A stretch of 64,000 bases of DNA from positions 1 through 64,000 of the forward strand of contig JANQLQ010000023.1 in the NCBI GenBank assembly GCA_028280565.1. Reading direction: 5' to 3'. The notes under the pieces were generated by a model. The model was not told where the DNA came from. It worked only from the letters and a program-made list of their open reading frames with translations, and did no database searches. The position numbers and the translations under genes are program-made. The stretch comes from Fulvivirga sp. GTDB taxonomy: Bacteria > Bacteroidota > Bacteroidia > Cytophagales > Cyclobacteriaceae. Each line of letters begins with the position of its first letter. The stretch's first letter is position 1. This document shows, piece after piece, positions 17,778-25,881 of this stretch.

Positions 17778-18350
17778 TCAAAATTTCCAACCAAGGGTAA
17801 GGCCGGGATTAGGCAAGAATGACCTTAGGTCTACTTCCAGGTCTTGTACGGTCTCACGGCCCTCGCCAATGATGAAGATGCCGGTGAAGAACGGCTGAAC
17901 CAAAAATCCTTTTCTTTCCCAAGGGTACCAGATATACCCGATGGTAGGGCTAACAAACCCGTTTTGTACACGTTGCGTGTCATCCCCTAACGAGACATCC
18001 CACTCTTCGTAACCAAACCTCAAACTGGTATACAGACCTTCCCCATGTTCTTTGAAATGATACCTCACCTCACCCCTGGCCAAGTAAAGGAGCTGTACTT
18101 CGTCGAGTTGGTCACCGTTTTCGAAGGCGGCGTCCATCAGGTCTTCGTTATCGTATGTCAGCCCTTCTATACCGACCCCTACGCTGAACTTCGTGTTAGG
18201 TACGTAATAGTATCCGCTGATCGAATATCCTTGGAAGGCCCAAAAAAGAGCGCCGGTTTCCACTGAAAAACTTGGTTTTTCTTGTTCTTGTGCTTCCAGT
18301 ATCGTGGTAAAAAAAACTAAAAACGTGATTATACGGATTATTCTGGTCAT
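17778..18350 (-). CDS. Predicted outer-membrane beta-barrel protein
   Basis: This 190-residue protein has a signal peptide (ends near 'ILEAQEQ') followed by alternating hydrophobic strands rich in Tyr, Gly and Phe and an aromatic C-terminus 'LTLGWKF'. These are features of small outer-membrane barrels in Bacteroidota. No specific family is recognised. It begins 12 bp after the metallo-hydrolase gene, so the two form an operon. Confidence 0.6.
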   Translation of the reverse strand: MTRIIRIITFLVFFTTILEAQEQEKPSFSVETGALFWAFQGYSISGYYYVPNTKFSVGVGIEGLTYDNEDLMDAAFENGDQLDEVQLLYLARGEVRYHFKEHGEGLYTSLRFGYEEWDVSLGDDTQRVQNGFVSPTIGYIWYPWERKGFLVQPFFTGIFIIGEGRETVQDLEVDLRSFLPNPGLTLGWKF

Positions 18351-18362
18351 GATGTTGTTGAT

Positions 18363-19157
18363 TTAGTTGGTGTTCTTTTCAATGAATCTTTTCACGTCTT
18401 CTATAGACATAGGCCCGAAATGCCCCGAATACCATTCTTTGATGCCCGGCTCGGCTGCTATTAATTCTATGTCCTGCATGTTTTTTTCCAGGTCGCACAT
18501 AAAGGCGTGGTAGGTGGGCTTGTCCCCGTTTAATATTCTCCCGCCTATAAGATCACCTGTAAATGCCTTGTCGCCGATAAAAGTGACGATCGATCCGGGA
18601 GTGTGACTTGTGACTTCTATGATCTTCCCTTGTAGCCCGATCTCGGCTAGGTCAAACGTGCCATCTACAAGAATGTCGGGTTGGAAAGGTTCATAGTTCC
18701 TAAGCCCGAATATATTTTTGACCATCCAACCGTTAAATCCCCTGGGGCATAGGTTTTTATCGTCCCCGCCAGAGGCAATGAGTTCGGTTTCCCCTTTTCC
18801 GGCGATGACTTGCATACCATACTTTTCTTTGAAATAGCGTGCATTACCGGCATGGTCGGCGTGCCCATGTGTGACGATCAAGTAATCGACATCATTAAGG
18901 TCTAATCCTCTTTTTGCGAAATGTTTTTCGATCTTTTCCGCGTCCCCGGCATTACCGGTATCAAAAAGTAAGTTCTTACCTCTTACTTTGACGTAATGTA
19001 TATTAATAAAGGTATAGGTGTAGGTCTGCACCGTGATCGATCCGTGCTCATAATTCCTAAGTTTGGGTGCGCAGGCCTGGCTTATTAATACTATTAATGA
19101 GACCAGCATGGTCGTTCCCAAAGAAACCGCATTAAGCTTTAGTGTTAGTGGGTGCAT
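18363..19157 (-). CDS. MBL-fold metallo-hydrolase (exported)
   Basis: This 264-residue protein has a likely lipoprotein signal ('LIVLISQAC'). The metal-binding motif HxHxDH is intact in 'THGHADHAG', and 'HTPGSIVTFIGDKAFTGD' supplies the later His and Asp; 'GHFGP' supplies a final His. The general fold hydrolyses esters, thioesters or lactams; the exported location and subclass B3-like arrangement allow, but do not show, beta-lactamase activity. It is the first gene of an operon with a beta-barrel protein. Confidence 0.85.
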   Translation of the reverse strand: MHPLTLKLNAVSLGTTMLVSLIVLISQACAPKLRNYEHGSITVQTYTYTFINIHYVKVRGKNLLFDTGNAGDAEKIEKHFAKRGLDLNDVDYLIVTHGHADHAGNARYFKEKYGMQVIAGKGETELIASGGDDKNLCPRGFNGWMVKNIFGLRNYEPFQPDILVDGTFDLAEIGLQGKIIEVTSHTPGSIVTFIGDKAFTGDLIGGRILNGDKPTYHAFMCDLEKNMQDIELIAAEPGIKEWYSGHFGPMSIEDVKRFIEKNTN

Positions 19158-19707
19158 CGGACCTATTCTTTTTTACCTGTTTTTTTCGATGTAAAAGTCC
19201 GCCACTTAATTTTGGAAAAATGTGACCTAGGTCAAAAAAGTGAAAATCATAAGAGTAGGAGAGGAATATTCATGTGAAGTTAAGTGTAATGGGATGGTTA
19301 GCATTTTTTCCAGTCTCGTTCTTGAAACGTCCTTGAAAATTAAATTTGATAGGAAAGCGTTTAATTTTGACAAGTTAGGCTTTATTTAAAAAAATATTTC
19401 GGGTAATGCGAACCTCGTAATGAGCAGTTTAAGCGGGATTTTTAGGTTCTAAGTCCAGTTTTCATTTTCTATTGCGCGTCCAAAAGAAAAGGGCGCCAGC
19501 AACCCAGCCCATTTTTCCCGCAAAACGCACTATCCAGCCCCTGTAGGCGGCTTACCCAGGGGCCGCGCTGTTCCTGGAGGTCTCCCCTCCATACGCCACT
19601 TGAATTTTCAATGATGCTCTTTGCCGATTGCCGACTGATCGAGAACCTTCCAATACCTCAAGCATATTATCTTGTGCCCGATAGATCATTCAAGGCTTGA
19701 CCGGACA
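19158..19707. mobile_element. Composite: MITE A (copy 3) interrupted by repeat B (copy 1)
   Basis: From 19274 the left end of MITE A is seen (GTGAAGTTAAGTGTAATGG, then 'ccagtctcgttctt'). The A sequence is then broken by repeat B (about 19395-19600). The right half of A resumes at about 19620 ('ttgccgattgccgactgatcgag') and ends near 19707 with 'cttgaccggaca'. The end lies directly against the TAA stop of the cyclase gene (19708-19710). The leading 116 bases hold nothing recognisable. Confidence 0.7.
19395..19600 (+). repeat. Repeat family B, copy 1 (inside MITE A)
   Basis: The shared sequence runs from 'tttcgggtaatg' through 'gagcagtttaagcgggatt', 'ggttctaagtccagttttca' and 'aaaagaaaagggcgccagca' to 'cgcactatccagcccctg'. 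It matches 35917-36105 and, in part, 57976-58073. It is GC-richer at its right end. No ORF lies inside. Its ends are not sharply defined. Confidence 0.65.
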
Positions 19708-20697
19708 TTAGCCTTCTGTATCCTTCACCGCTTTTACTTCGTAAAGTTGGTATAAACCGTTTTTCCCCTTTAACCTTTTTTGGAAGGTTCTACCCGCGGT
19801 CACCTTAGCAGCTACTTCATGGTAAGTGGTTTCTGACAGCAGCAGGTTAGTCTTTGTCTCTTTGTTCATTTGCTCGATCCGGCTGGCTACATTAACGGTA
19901 TCGCCGATGACGGCAAGTTTATCCATACCTTGAATACCGATCGCCCCAAGAATTACGTCCCCGGTATGTATACCTACCCGGATAGAGATGTTTTGATGAA
20001 AAAGGTTTTGAAGGTAGTCATTGAGACTATCGACCATAGCAAATAAGGCGAACGCCGACTTTACGGCTTGCATGGAAACTTTTGTCTCGTCCAAGTAGAA
20101 AGCGGCCAGGAAGCCGTCCCCGTAATAATCGATGATCCGGCCTTCGTACTTTTTAATTACGTTACCCGCCAGGTAAAAATACCGGTTGAGCAAATGCATG
20201 ATGTCGTAAGGGGCAAAATGATCCGTAAAAGGAGTATAGTCTTGGATATCTGCAAAAAGTATCGCGGCCTTTCTTTCTTCTCCTAGGGGCTGGATGGATT
20301 TAAAGAGCTCCCGGCTTTTGGGTGTGAACAATTTCATGTCCAGCACATCTAAAACTTCACGTTTTATTTTTACGTCTCCATGGATACGGGCCTGGCAAGC
20401 TAGCCGGAATTGGCCCTCAAGGCCAAATTTTTTCAATACCCGGCTTTCTTTTACGGATGGACTTTGCAGGTGATCCGCGTTCTCTAATACCGTGATCCGG
20501 CAAGTGGTGCATTTGGCATTGCCCCCACAAGCATGAGTGTGGGGTATCTCAGCATTAAGAGAGGCGTCTAAAATGGTATCTCCTTGGTTAGCTTCTACTT
20601 TCTTATTTTCCGGTAAGATATATACATTGTATTTTGTTGCTATTTGTGCTCGCCGTGCCTGGTTCTGATCTTCCAGGCCCCCATGTTGGTCAGTCAT
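19708..20697 (-). CDS. Class III adenylate/guanylate cyclase with N-terminal [2Fe-2S] ferredoxin domain
   Basis: In this 329-residue protein, residues 22-115 form a plant/adrenodoxin-like ferredoxin domain with cluster ligands C57, C63, C66 and C101. Residues 140-325 form a class III nucleotide cyclase domain. Metal-binding Asp residues are D150 ('LFADIQDYTPF') and D194 ('YYGDGF'); 'VIGDTVNVASRIE' carries the transition-state Asn and Arg (N269, R273). The usual adenine-selecting Lys position reads Asp ('RIIDYYGDG'), so base preference is uncertain. No signal peptide is seen, so it should be cytoplasmic. The domain order suggests redox control of cyclic nucleotide synthesis, which is inference. 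Confidence 0.9.
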   Translation of the reverse strand: MTDQHGGLEDQNQARRAQIATKYNVYILPENKKVEANQGDTILDASLNAEIPHTHACGGNAKCTTCRITVLENADHLQSPSVKESRVLKKFGLEGQFRLACQARIHGDVKIKREVLDVLDMKLFTPKSRELFKSIQPLGEERKAAILFADIQDYTPFTDHFAPYDIMHLLNRYFYLAGNVIKKYEGRIIDYYGDGFLAAFYLDETKVSMQAVKSAFALFAMVDSLNDYLQNLFHQNISIRVGIHTGDVILGAIGIQGMDKLAVIGDTVNVASRIEQMNKETKTNLLLSETTYHEVAAKVTAGRTFQKRLKGKNGLYQLYEVKAVKDTEG

Positions 20698-20811
20698 TTT
20701 ATGGTCAGTATGGTAATCGTTTATACAACAACAATTGTTATAAAAAGAGTCTGACCTTCTCTTTTGTTCTTTAATTTCTTTATCACTAAAATCTCTTGAT
20801 CGAAAAAGCTA

Positions 20812-21010
20812 GTGTTAAGTTAAGTGTAATTGAACGGTCGCTATTTTTTCCAATCTCGTTCTTAAAGTCAGCAGTCGGCAGTGGGCAATCAGCAACTCCC
20901 TATTTTTTTGCCTACTGCCCTTTGCCTAGTGCCTACTGATCGAGAACCTTCCAATACCTCAAACCTACTCATCCTGTACTCGATACGTCATTTGAAGCTT
21001 AACTTAACAC
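20812..21010 (+). mobile_element. MITE family A, copy 4 (best copy)
   Basis: This 199 bp element has perfect terminal inverted repeats GTGTTAAGTTAAG (20812-20824) and CTTAACTTAACAC (20998-21010), flanked by TA on both sides (20810-20811 and 21011-21012). Internally it holds 'gtcagcagtcggcagtgggc' and 'ttgcctactgccctttgcc', which can fold on each other. It encodes no protein. TA-flanked short elements of this kind fit the IS630/Tc1/mariner type of transposition. It sits between the starts of the cyclase gene and the end of the hydrolase gene. Confidence 0.85.
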
Positions 21011-21079
21011 TAATGATAAGCCGAAGGCCTTTGCCGTTTCAGACCCCCGGCTCATCACCATTCATACTTGTTTTCTAGC

Positions 21080-22111
21080 TCAAATACCGGCTTTTGCAAA
21101 GATCGTTTGGTACCATTTAACAGCTTGATCTGCAGTTCTATCCAATATGCCCGGATCATCGTAATATTGAAAATGCCCGGTCTCGCCTTCCCATTGCAAT
21201 TTCTTTACGTTAGCGGGTACGGCCTCAAATTGTCTTTTTGCAGCATCGGGTAAGAAGCTGTTATCACTGTGGATCATCAGGTAAGGCTTTGCTAGTTTTT
21301 GTGCAGCCGTGTAGGATTCGTATTCCAGCAGGTAAGCGTCACTCATTTTAGGATAGTTATTTTTCCAAATGCCGCGGTCAGACCAGGTAATGTACCAATC
21401 ATAGACAAACTTGCCCGGCATCCCTACATCCGTCCTCGTCTCGTCTACGGCCGGTACTGTGATCACCTCTCCTGTTTTTTCAAAGGTATCTCTTGCCGAT
21501 TGCCCGGCTTTGAGCCTGTCATTTAAGGCTTCTTCCGTTCCCATCCATTGGATATCCGCTTCTTTGTCTCTATAGTGGCCGGCTACGGTGACTAATCCTT
21601 TAAAAAGGTTATCCTCCGCTACGGCCCTGAGCATGGCTGAACTTCCTTGGCAAACGGCAAACCCCACAATTTCCTCGTTGTTCACCATGGGAAGACTGGC
21701 CAAAAAATGTGCTGCCGCTTTGGCATCTTCCACTTTAGCCATAGGGTCCTCAAGTTCCCGTGGCGCTCCCGAGCTTTCGCCCCGGTACCTGGGATCAAAC
21801 GCTAAGCCAATGTATCCTCTTTCGGCAAATCTTCTGGCGTACTCCGTGGGGGCTTGTTCCTTGGCGAAGGTCATAGGCCCTAAAATAGGTGCTGCGGGGT
21901 AAGTTTTGCCCTGCTGGTAATCTGCGGGAAGGTAAAGGTGACCTACTAAGGTCTCCCCACCACTCGTAAATGTTACTTTGTTTTTCCCGGGGTTGAACGT
22001 TGTTGTTGATTCCATTTTAGTTACGTTTTTAGAGGTTGTATTTTGTTTTTCTTGTTGACTACCACAGCTAACCCATAGCAAAACTGTGGTGATAAGGATC
22101 AGGTTTTTCAT
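21080..22111 (-). CDS. Alpha/beta hydrolase with Cys in the nucleophile elbow (lipoprotein)
   Basis: This 343-residue protein has a lipoprotein signal (MKNLILITTVLLWVSC). An alpha/beta hydrolase domain follows, with 'HLYLPADYQQGKTYPA' and 'GLAFDPRYRGES'. The nucleophile elbow 'GFAVCQGSS' has C154 where most hydrolases have Ser, as in dienelactone hydrolases. The candidate His is in 'GETGHFQYYDDP'. It is most like the C-terminal half of the product of the next gene upstream (22182-24101). Both are on the minus strand, 70 bp apart, separated by a perfect palindrome. Substrate is unknown. Confidence 0.82.
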   Translation of the reverse strand: MKNLILITTVLLWVSCGSQQEKQNTTSKNVTKMESTTTFNPGKNKVTFTSGGETLVGHLYLPADYQQGKTYPAAPILGPMTFAKEQAPTEYARRFAERGYIGLAFDPRYRGESSGAPRELEDPMAKVEDAKAAAHFLASLPMVNNEEIVGFAVCQGSSAMLRAVAEDNLFKGLVTVAGHYRDKEADIQWMGTEEALNDRLKAGQSARDTFEKTGEVITVPAVDETRTDVGMPGKFVYDWYITWSDRGIWKNNYPKMSDAYLLEYESYTAAQKLAKPYLMIHSDNSFLPDAAKRQFEAVPANVKKLQWEGETGHFQYYDDPGILDRTADQAVKWYQTIFAKAGI

Positions 22112-22158
22112 GATAAGTGGACATTGTTTTATTAGCGTTTGGACCGTGTTTCGTATAT

Positions 22159-22175
22159 GGCCAGGGAACCTGGCC
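22159..22175 (-). promoter_or_regulatory. Strong intercistronic palindrome
   Basis: GGCCAGG (22159-22165) and CCTGGCC (22169-22175) form a perfect 7 bp GC-rich stem with a 3-nt loop between two related hydrolase genes. No T tract follows in the transcribed (minus) direction, so it may shape mRNA processing or stability or be a protein site rather than a full terminator. Confidence 0.45.
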
Positions 22176-22181
22176 CATAGA

Positions 22182-24101
22182 CTATCGATTTAGATAACTC
22201 ACCACCTCACTCATGGCTGCGTTCACGGCTTTTTCTTCGAAATATAGCTGCTGCTGGTTGTAATCGTTGAGCCATTTGATCTCCTTCTTTCCTTTCAGCA
22301 ACTGGTAGAAATCTTTTGTGCCCTGTGGGACTGCACCGCTCTCGCTGTGTACGATAAATACCGGCTGCTCGATGTCATTTCCCGCAGAGATCCCATCAAA
22401 GGTCAACCAAGGTTCCCATGAGGTTACGGCAAAACGATTGTCATAATATTTTCCAGCGGCCTTTGCTGGGTTTAGGTAATAATCAAAAGCGTTAGCCGGA
22501 ACGTACATAGCACTTAATGGATCAAGCTCGCTGGCGGCCAGTACGTAGTCCATTTCGCCTTGTGCGGCGTATTTTTCTTTGGCATTTTTTGCCGCATTCA
22601 ATAATCCTTCCGTACCGCCCGGTCGCATGTCATAAATACTTTTTGCGATTTGCTCATTATGCAGCCATGGAGCAACTAAGACCAGGTTTTTGATCCTGCT
22701 ATCCTGGGCGGTGGCATGCGCCATATATCCTGAGCTCGCGCATACTCCTAAACCTGTTAAAGCGGTCATATCCACGTTGTCATGTGACTCCATAAAATCA
22801 ACAGCCGCCTTTATATCGACAATCTTCAGCTTGTAATCTTCTACCTGTCTTGGCTGTCCCTCACTTTGGCCGAATCCCGTGAAGTCGAAAGTGAGGGCCA
22901 CAAATCCTTCTTTGGCGATGAGACTGGCATATTCGTCGGGCATTTGCTCTTTTACACTGGTCCAGCTTCCGGTAACTATGGTGCCGGGATACTTTTTAGA
23001 AGGATCAAAGCCGGGGGGTAAAAACAAGTGCCCTTTCAAGGCGACCCCATTACTCGAAAACTGGACTTCTTCCATGGTTACCCCGCTGTCCGTTCTTGCA
23101 CCTGCTGCATGTACTGAAAATGTGGGAGATTGTAATCCGGGCCATCCGCTCAACAAAATGTTGGGGTTGAACTGCTCAACGAAATGTTCAATTTTACCAT
23201 CGCCAGAGATCGTGTAGATCCCTACATAAGAGTTGTTATAAGGTTTGCCTTCGCCGGTGGTGATCGTTCCTTTAAACTTGGCTAGGATCACATTGGGGTT
23301 GGCTGTTCCGAAATATTCCCGTTCGTAAGCCTGCGTATAGTCCATGACCCCGGTATACTGCGCCTGCATGGCATCAATACCATTAAGTGATTTTAGAAAG
23401 TTTGCCGGTGCAAAGGGCATGTCTTGAATGACATCTTTTGAAAGACTTGATAATACTTTGTCTAAATTCCTTTCTTCCAGGCCAGTGAAAAATTGCTCTA
23501 AAGCCGCTGTATTTTGTGCGCTTTTTAGTGCTGGTATAGTACCGTTCTTAACATTCTCGGCAGCTGCTTGGGGTAAGGATTGATTCCCTGTTTGGTTGTA
23601 CAGGCTAATATCGATCCTCGCCAATTTCCAACCATCGTTACCCTTTACATATTCTGTATCATACCCCACAAAAACGGTCCAATAGTCGTTGTCCAAATAG
23701 TGAGTTGCGATGGCGTCTAACGTGGCCGTGGCCCTATCACCGGCTATCCAAACGGCAAAATTATGTGGGTTGTGAACGGTTCTTTCAAACCCAGGCAACA
23801 GGCTTTGCCAGCCTTCCACGATCGTTTGTGGCGATTTGAACCCCGCATCACCACCTAAGGCGGTGTAATCCGTATATACTGAATCTGCCATAGTATTTAT
23901 GACCTTTTCCCATGCGCGGTTATCCACTTCCTTAAATAGGGTCTCGGCAACATCTTGTACCGCTTTTTTGTCCGTGCCGGTATTTATTGTGGGTTTTGTT
24001 TTCATGGGATCACTTTTTGAATCAGTTGTGTTTTTATTCTCGGGATTTGCACAGGCACTTAAGCTTAAGCATACCCATGCAATAGCTATTGTATTCTTCA
24101 T
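22182..24101 (-). CDS. Lipoprotein with two NTF2/SnoaL-like domains fused to an alpha/beta hydrolase
   Basis: This 639-residue protein has a signal ending 'CLSLSAC'. Residues about 45-170 and 195-320 each look like a SnoaL/NTF2-like domain ('VAETLFKEVDNRAWEKVIN', 'LEQFFTGLEERNLDKVLS'). Residues about 340-639 are an alpha/beta hydrolase ('HLFLPPGFDPSKKYPGTIV', 'LTFDFTGFGQSEG'). The elbow reads 'LGVCASSGYM' with C454 as the likely nucleophile. A two-NTF2 plus hydrolase chain is unusual; the hydrolase half is a paralogue of the downstream gene, pointing to duplication. The protein should be membrane-anchored in the periplasm or surface. Substrate is unknown. Confidence 0.78.
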   Translation of the reverse strand: MKNTIAIAWVCLSLSACANPENKNTTDSKSDPMKTKPTINTGTDKKAVQDVAETLFKEVDNRAWEKVINTMADSVYTDYTALGGDAGFKSPQTIVEGWQSLLPGFERTVHNPHNFAVWIAGDRATATLDAIATHYLDNDYWTVFVGYDTEYVKGNDGWKLARIDISLYNQTGNQSLPQAAAENVKNGTIPALKSAQNTAALEQFFTGLEERNLDKVLSSLSKDVIQDMPFAPANFLKSLNGIDAMQAQYTGVMDYTQAYEREYFGTANPNVILAKFKGTITTGEGKPYNNSYVGIYTISGDGKIEHFVEQFNPNILLSGWPGLQSPTFSVHAAGARTDSGVTMEEVQFSSNGVALKGHLFLPPGFDPSKKYPGTIVTGSWTSVKEQMPDEYASLIAKEGFVALTFDFTGFGQSEGQPRQVEDYKLKIVDIKAAVDFMESHDNVDMTALTGLGVCASSGYMAHATAQDSRIKNLVLVAPWLHNEQIAKSIYDMRPGGTEGLLNAAKNAKEKYAAQGEMDYVLAASELDPLSAMYVPANAFDYYLNPAKAAGKYYDNRFAVTSWEPWLTFDGISAGNDIEQPVFIVHSESGAVPQGTKDFYQLLKGKKEIKWLNDYNQQQLYFEEKAVNAAMSEVVSYLNR

Positions 24102-24193
24102 GATAGATTTTTTAGTAGTGGTGTTGAAATAACTAGTCCTTAACTATAAACTTTATAGCAATTGAGTCTCACTACATTGATCTGTAGATTTTG

Positions 24194-24219
24194 AACTGTA
24201 CTGAGTTTGCCGTACAGTT
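24194..24219. promoter_or_regulatory. Operator-like palindrome upstream of the NTF2-hydrolase gene
   Basis: AACTGTAC (24194-24201) and GTACAGTT (24212-24219) are perfect inverted arms separated by 10 bases, about 95 bp upstream of the start of the hydrolase-fusion gene (minus strand). TTTGTT follows on the plus strand, so a terminator reading rightwards is an alternative, but no plus-strand gene ends here. Confidence 0.4.
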
Positions 24220-24309
24220 TTGTTGGACCGGGCTCCTTGTGGAAAACGAAAGAGCTTGTGACAAAGCGTTGAGTGATGTAGGTTTCATGTTTTCACTGGT
24301 TTTAGTTAG

Positions 24310-24326
24310 CTGTCATACAATGACAG
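24310..24326. promoter_or_regulatory. 17-bp perfect palindrome between AraC gene and hydrolase gene
   Basis: CTGTCAT, 3-nt spacer, ATGACAG. It lies between the 3' end of the AraC-type gene (24394) and the 5' end of the hydrolase gene (24101). The symmetry and position fit an operator; the binding protein is unknown. The surrounding stretch 24102-24393 has no gene. Confidence 0.4.
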
Positions 24327-24393
24327 TCCTAAAACAAGTACCTTGTTGGACCAGTTTTATCTAAAAAGGACAAGGGCTTATCAAAAAGTGCTT

Positions 24394-25278
24394 TTATGAT
24401 ATGCCGCGGAATGTTCTTCGGTACTGCGAAGGTGTAACGCCTGTAATAGCTTTAAAATGCTTATTAAACTGCGGGATGTTCTTGAAATTAAGGCTATAGG
24501 CGATTTCGGAAATGGTAAGCTCCGAGTGTTTTAGTCGCTCTTTGGCTACTTCGGTCATTTTTTCCAGGATCACCTTTTTGGCTGTAATTCCCGTCGTTCT
24601 TTTGATCAGTCGCGTAAAATGCCGTGGCGAAATGTTGAGCTGGTCCGCGTAAAAATCCACCTTCCTATGCTTTTCGATATTAAAGTTGAGCAGCTCTTGG
24701 AAGCGATACTTTATGGCATGCTCGAATGAGCCGGTCTCTATCTTCGCTGTGCCGTAGTACCGGTTGCAATACAGCAGGAAGAGGGAAAACCAATGGCCGA
24801 GTACTTTTGGAAGATCTGCCTGGTCAGAAGCTTGTTCTAGCAACATCTGTTCACAAAAAGCATCCAAATAGTGTTTGCTTTGCCTGTCCAACTGGAGTAC
24901 TCTCGGCTTTCCATCTTTAAAAAAATCGCCGAGCTCGGTAGGGATGTCGTCACGTTTTAAAAATTCAGGCTTGAAAAAAATGGTATACCCTTTCCAAAGC
25001 CCGACATATTCGGCCTCCCAACTGATAATGGTACCCTTGGGTATAAAATACAACTGGTTGTTGGTGATCTGGTGGGAGTCGGAATCTAACCCAAGCTCAT
25101 AATTGGATTCATGATCTACACAGATTTGATGGAACCCACACCGGTGGGAATACATATGGTTAATGCATTTTTCGGCAGCTTCCTCGTTCCTAATGATATG
25201 AAAACCGGCGAAGCGACTTTTTAGCTTGGTGCCAGTTGCTTTATGTAGCTCGTTGATATCTTGAAAGACGGGGATCAT
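24394..25278 (-). CDS. AraC-family transcriptional regulator
   Basis: This 294-residue protein has an N-terminal cupin-like sensing region (about residues 30-150). The C-terminal pair of helix-turn-helix motifs (about 195-290) is marked by 'NISPRHFTRLIKRTTGITAK' and 'ISEIAYSLNFKNIPQFNKHF' with the closing 'TGVTPSQYRR'. It begins six bases after the pnuC stop, so both are in one transcript. The genes it controls may include the hydrolase genes downstream on the same strand, which have palindromes in front of them; this is inference. Confidence 0.9.
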   Translation of the reverse strand: MIPVFQDINELHKATGTKLKSRFAGFHIIRNEEAAEKCINHMYSHRCGFHQICVDHESNYELGLDSDSHQITNNQLYFIPKGTIISWEAEYVGLWKGYTIFFKPEFLKRDDIPTELGDFFKDGKPRVLQLDRQSKHYLDAFCEQMLLEQASDQADLPKVLGHWFSLFLLYCNRYYGTAKIETGSFEHAIKYRFQELLNFNIEKHRKVDFYADQLNISPRHFTRLIKRTTGITAKKVILEKMTEVAKERLKHSELTISEIAYSLNFKNIPQFNKHFKAITGVTPSQYRRTFRGIS

Positions 25279-25284
25279 GCTTTA

Positions 25285-25881
25285 TTAAGGAATATGTATC
25301 GAGTTTTTTTTGATCATTCTGAATTTGTAGTGCCACTCCCTAAACCCTTTGAGTGTAAAATAAAACAAAACCAGGTATAAGGCTAGGCTTATCCATAACT
25401 CTTGCAAAACGAACAGGCCAAGGTACCCCAGGTTGACAATGATCCATAGGTACCAGCATCCCAAGTATTTTTTAGCCATGAGCCACTGCGCTACGATGGA
25501 GGTAGCTACTAGTGTAGCGTCGAAGATCAGCCATTCGGCATCTTTGAAAAGACGATTAAAATATACCAAAGCTGATGTCAATACCGCTACGGCCAGTACC
25601 GTTTGCAGGTGTGCCCGGTATGTTCCACTCTTTATCTGCTCTTTAGGCTGCTGGGTGGTGGTGTCTTTCTGCCACCTAGCCAGGCCGTATAAGCTAATAC
25701 CGAAATACACAACTTGGATCTCTGCACTGACCCATAAGCCAGCTGACCAATAGATGTAGGCATAAAATGCGGCACTTAAAATAGCCCATAACCAGGTCAC
25801 TCGTTGCTCCTTTACGGCGCTGACCACACTTAAGTAGGTCATACTGGCCCCTATTAACTCTATGAGTGTGTTTTCGTTCAT
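25285..25881 (-). CDS. pnuC: PnuC-type nicotinamide riboside transporter
   Basis: This 198-residue membrane protein has about seven hydrophobic segments and the PnuC pattern: 'IELIGASMTYLSVVSAVKEQ', 'WAILSAAFYAYIYWSAGLW' and 'QVVYFGISLYGLARW', then Trp-rich later helices ('YLGCWYLWIIVNLGYLGLFV'). The family imports nicotinamide riboside, trapped inside by phosphorylation. It is the first gene of an operon with an AraC regulator. No riboswitch is recognised in the short leader. Confidence 0.88.
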   Translation of the reverse strand: MNENTLIELIGASMTYLSVVSAVKEQRVTWLWAILSAAFYAYIYWSAGLWVSAEIQVVYFGISLYGLARWQKDTTTQQPKEQIKSGTYRAHLQTVLAVAVLTSALVYFNRLFKDAEWLIFDATLVATSIVAQWLMAKKYLGCWYLWIIVNLGYLGLFVLQELWISLALYLVLFYFTLKGFREWHYKFRMIKKNSIHIP

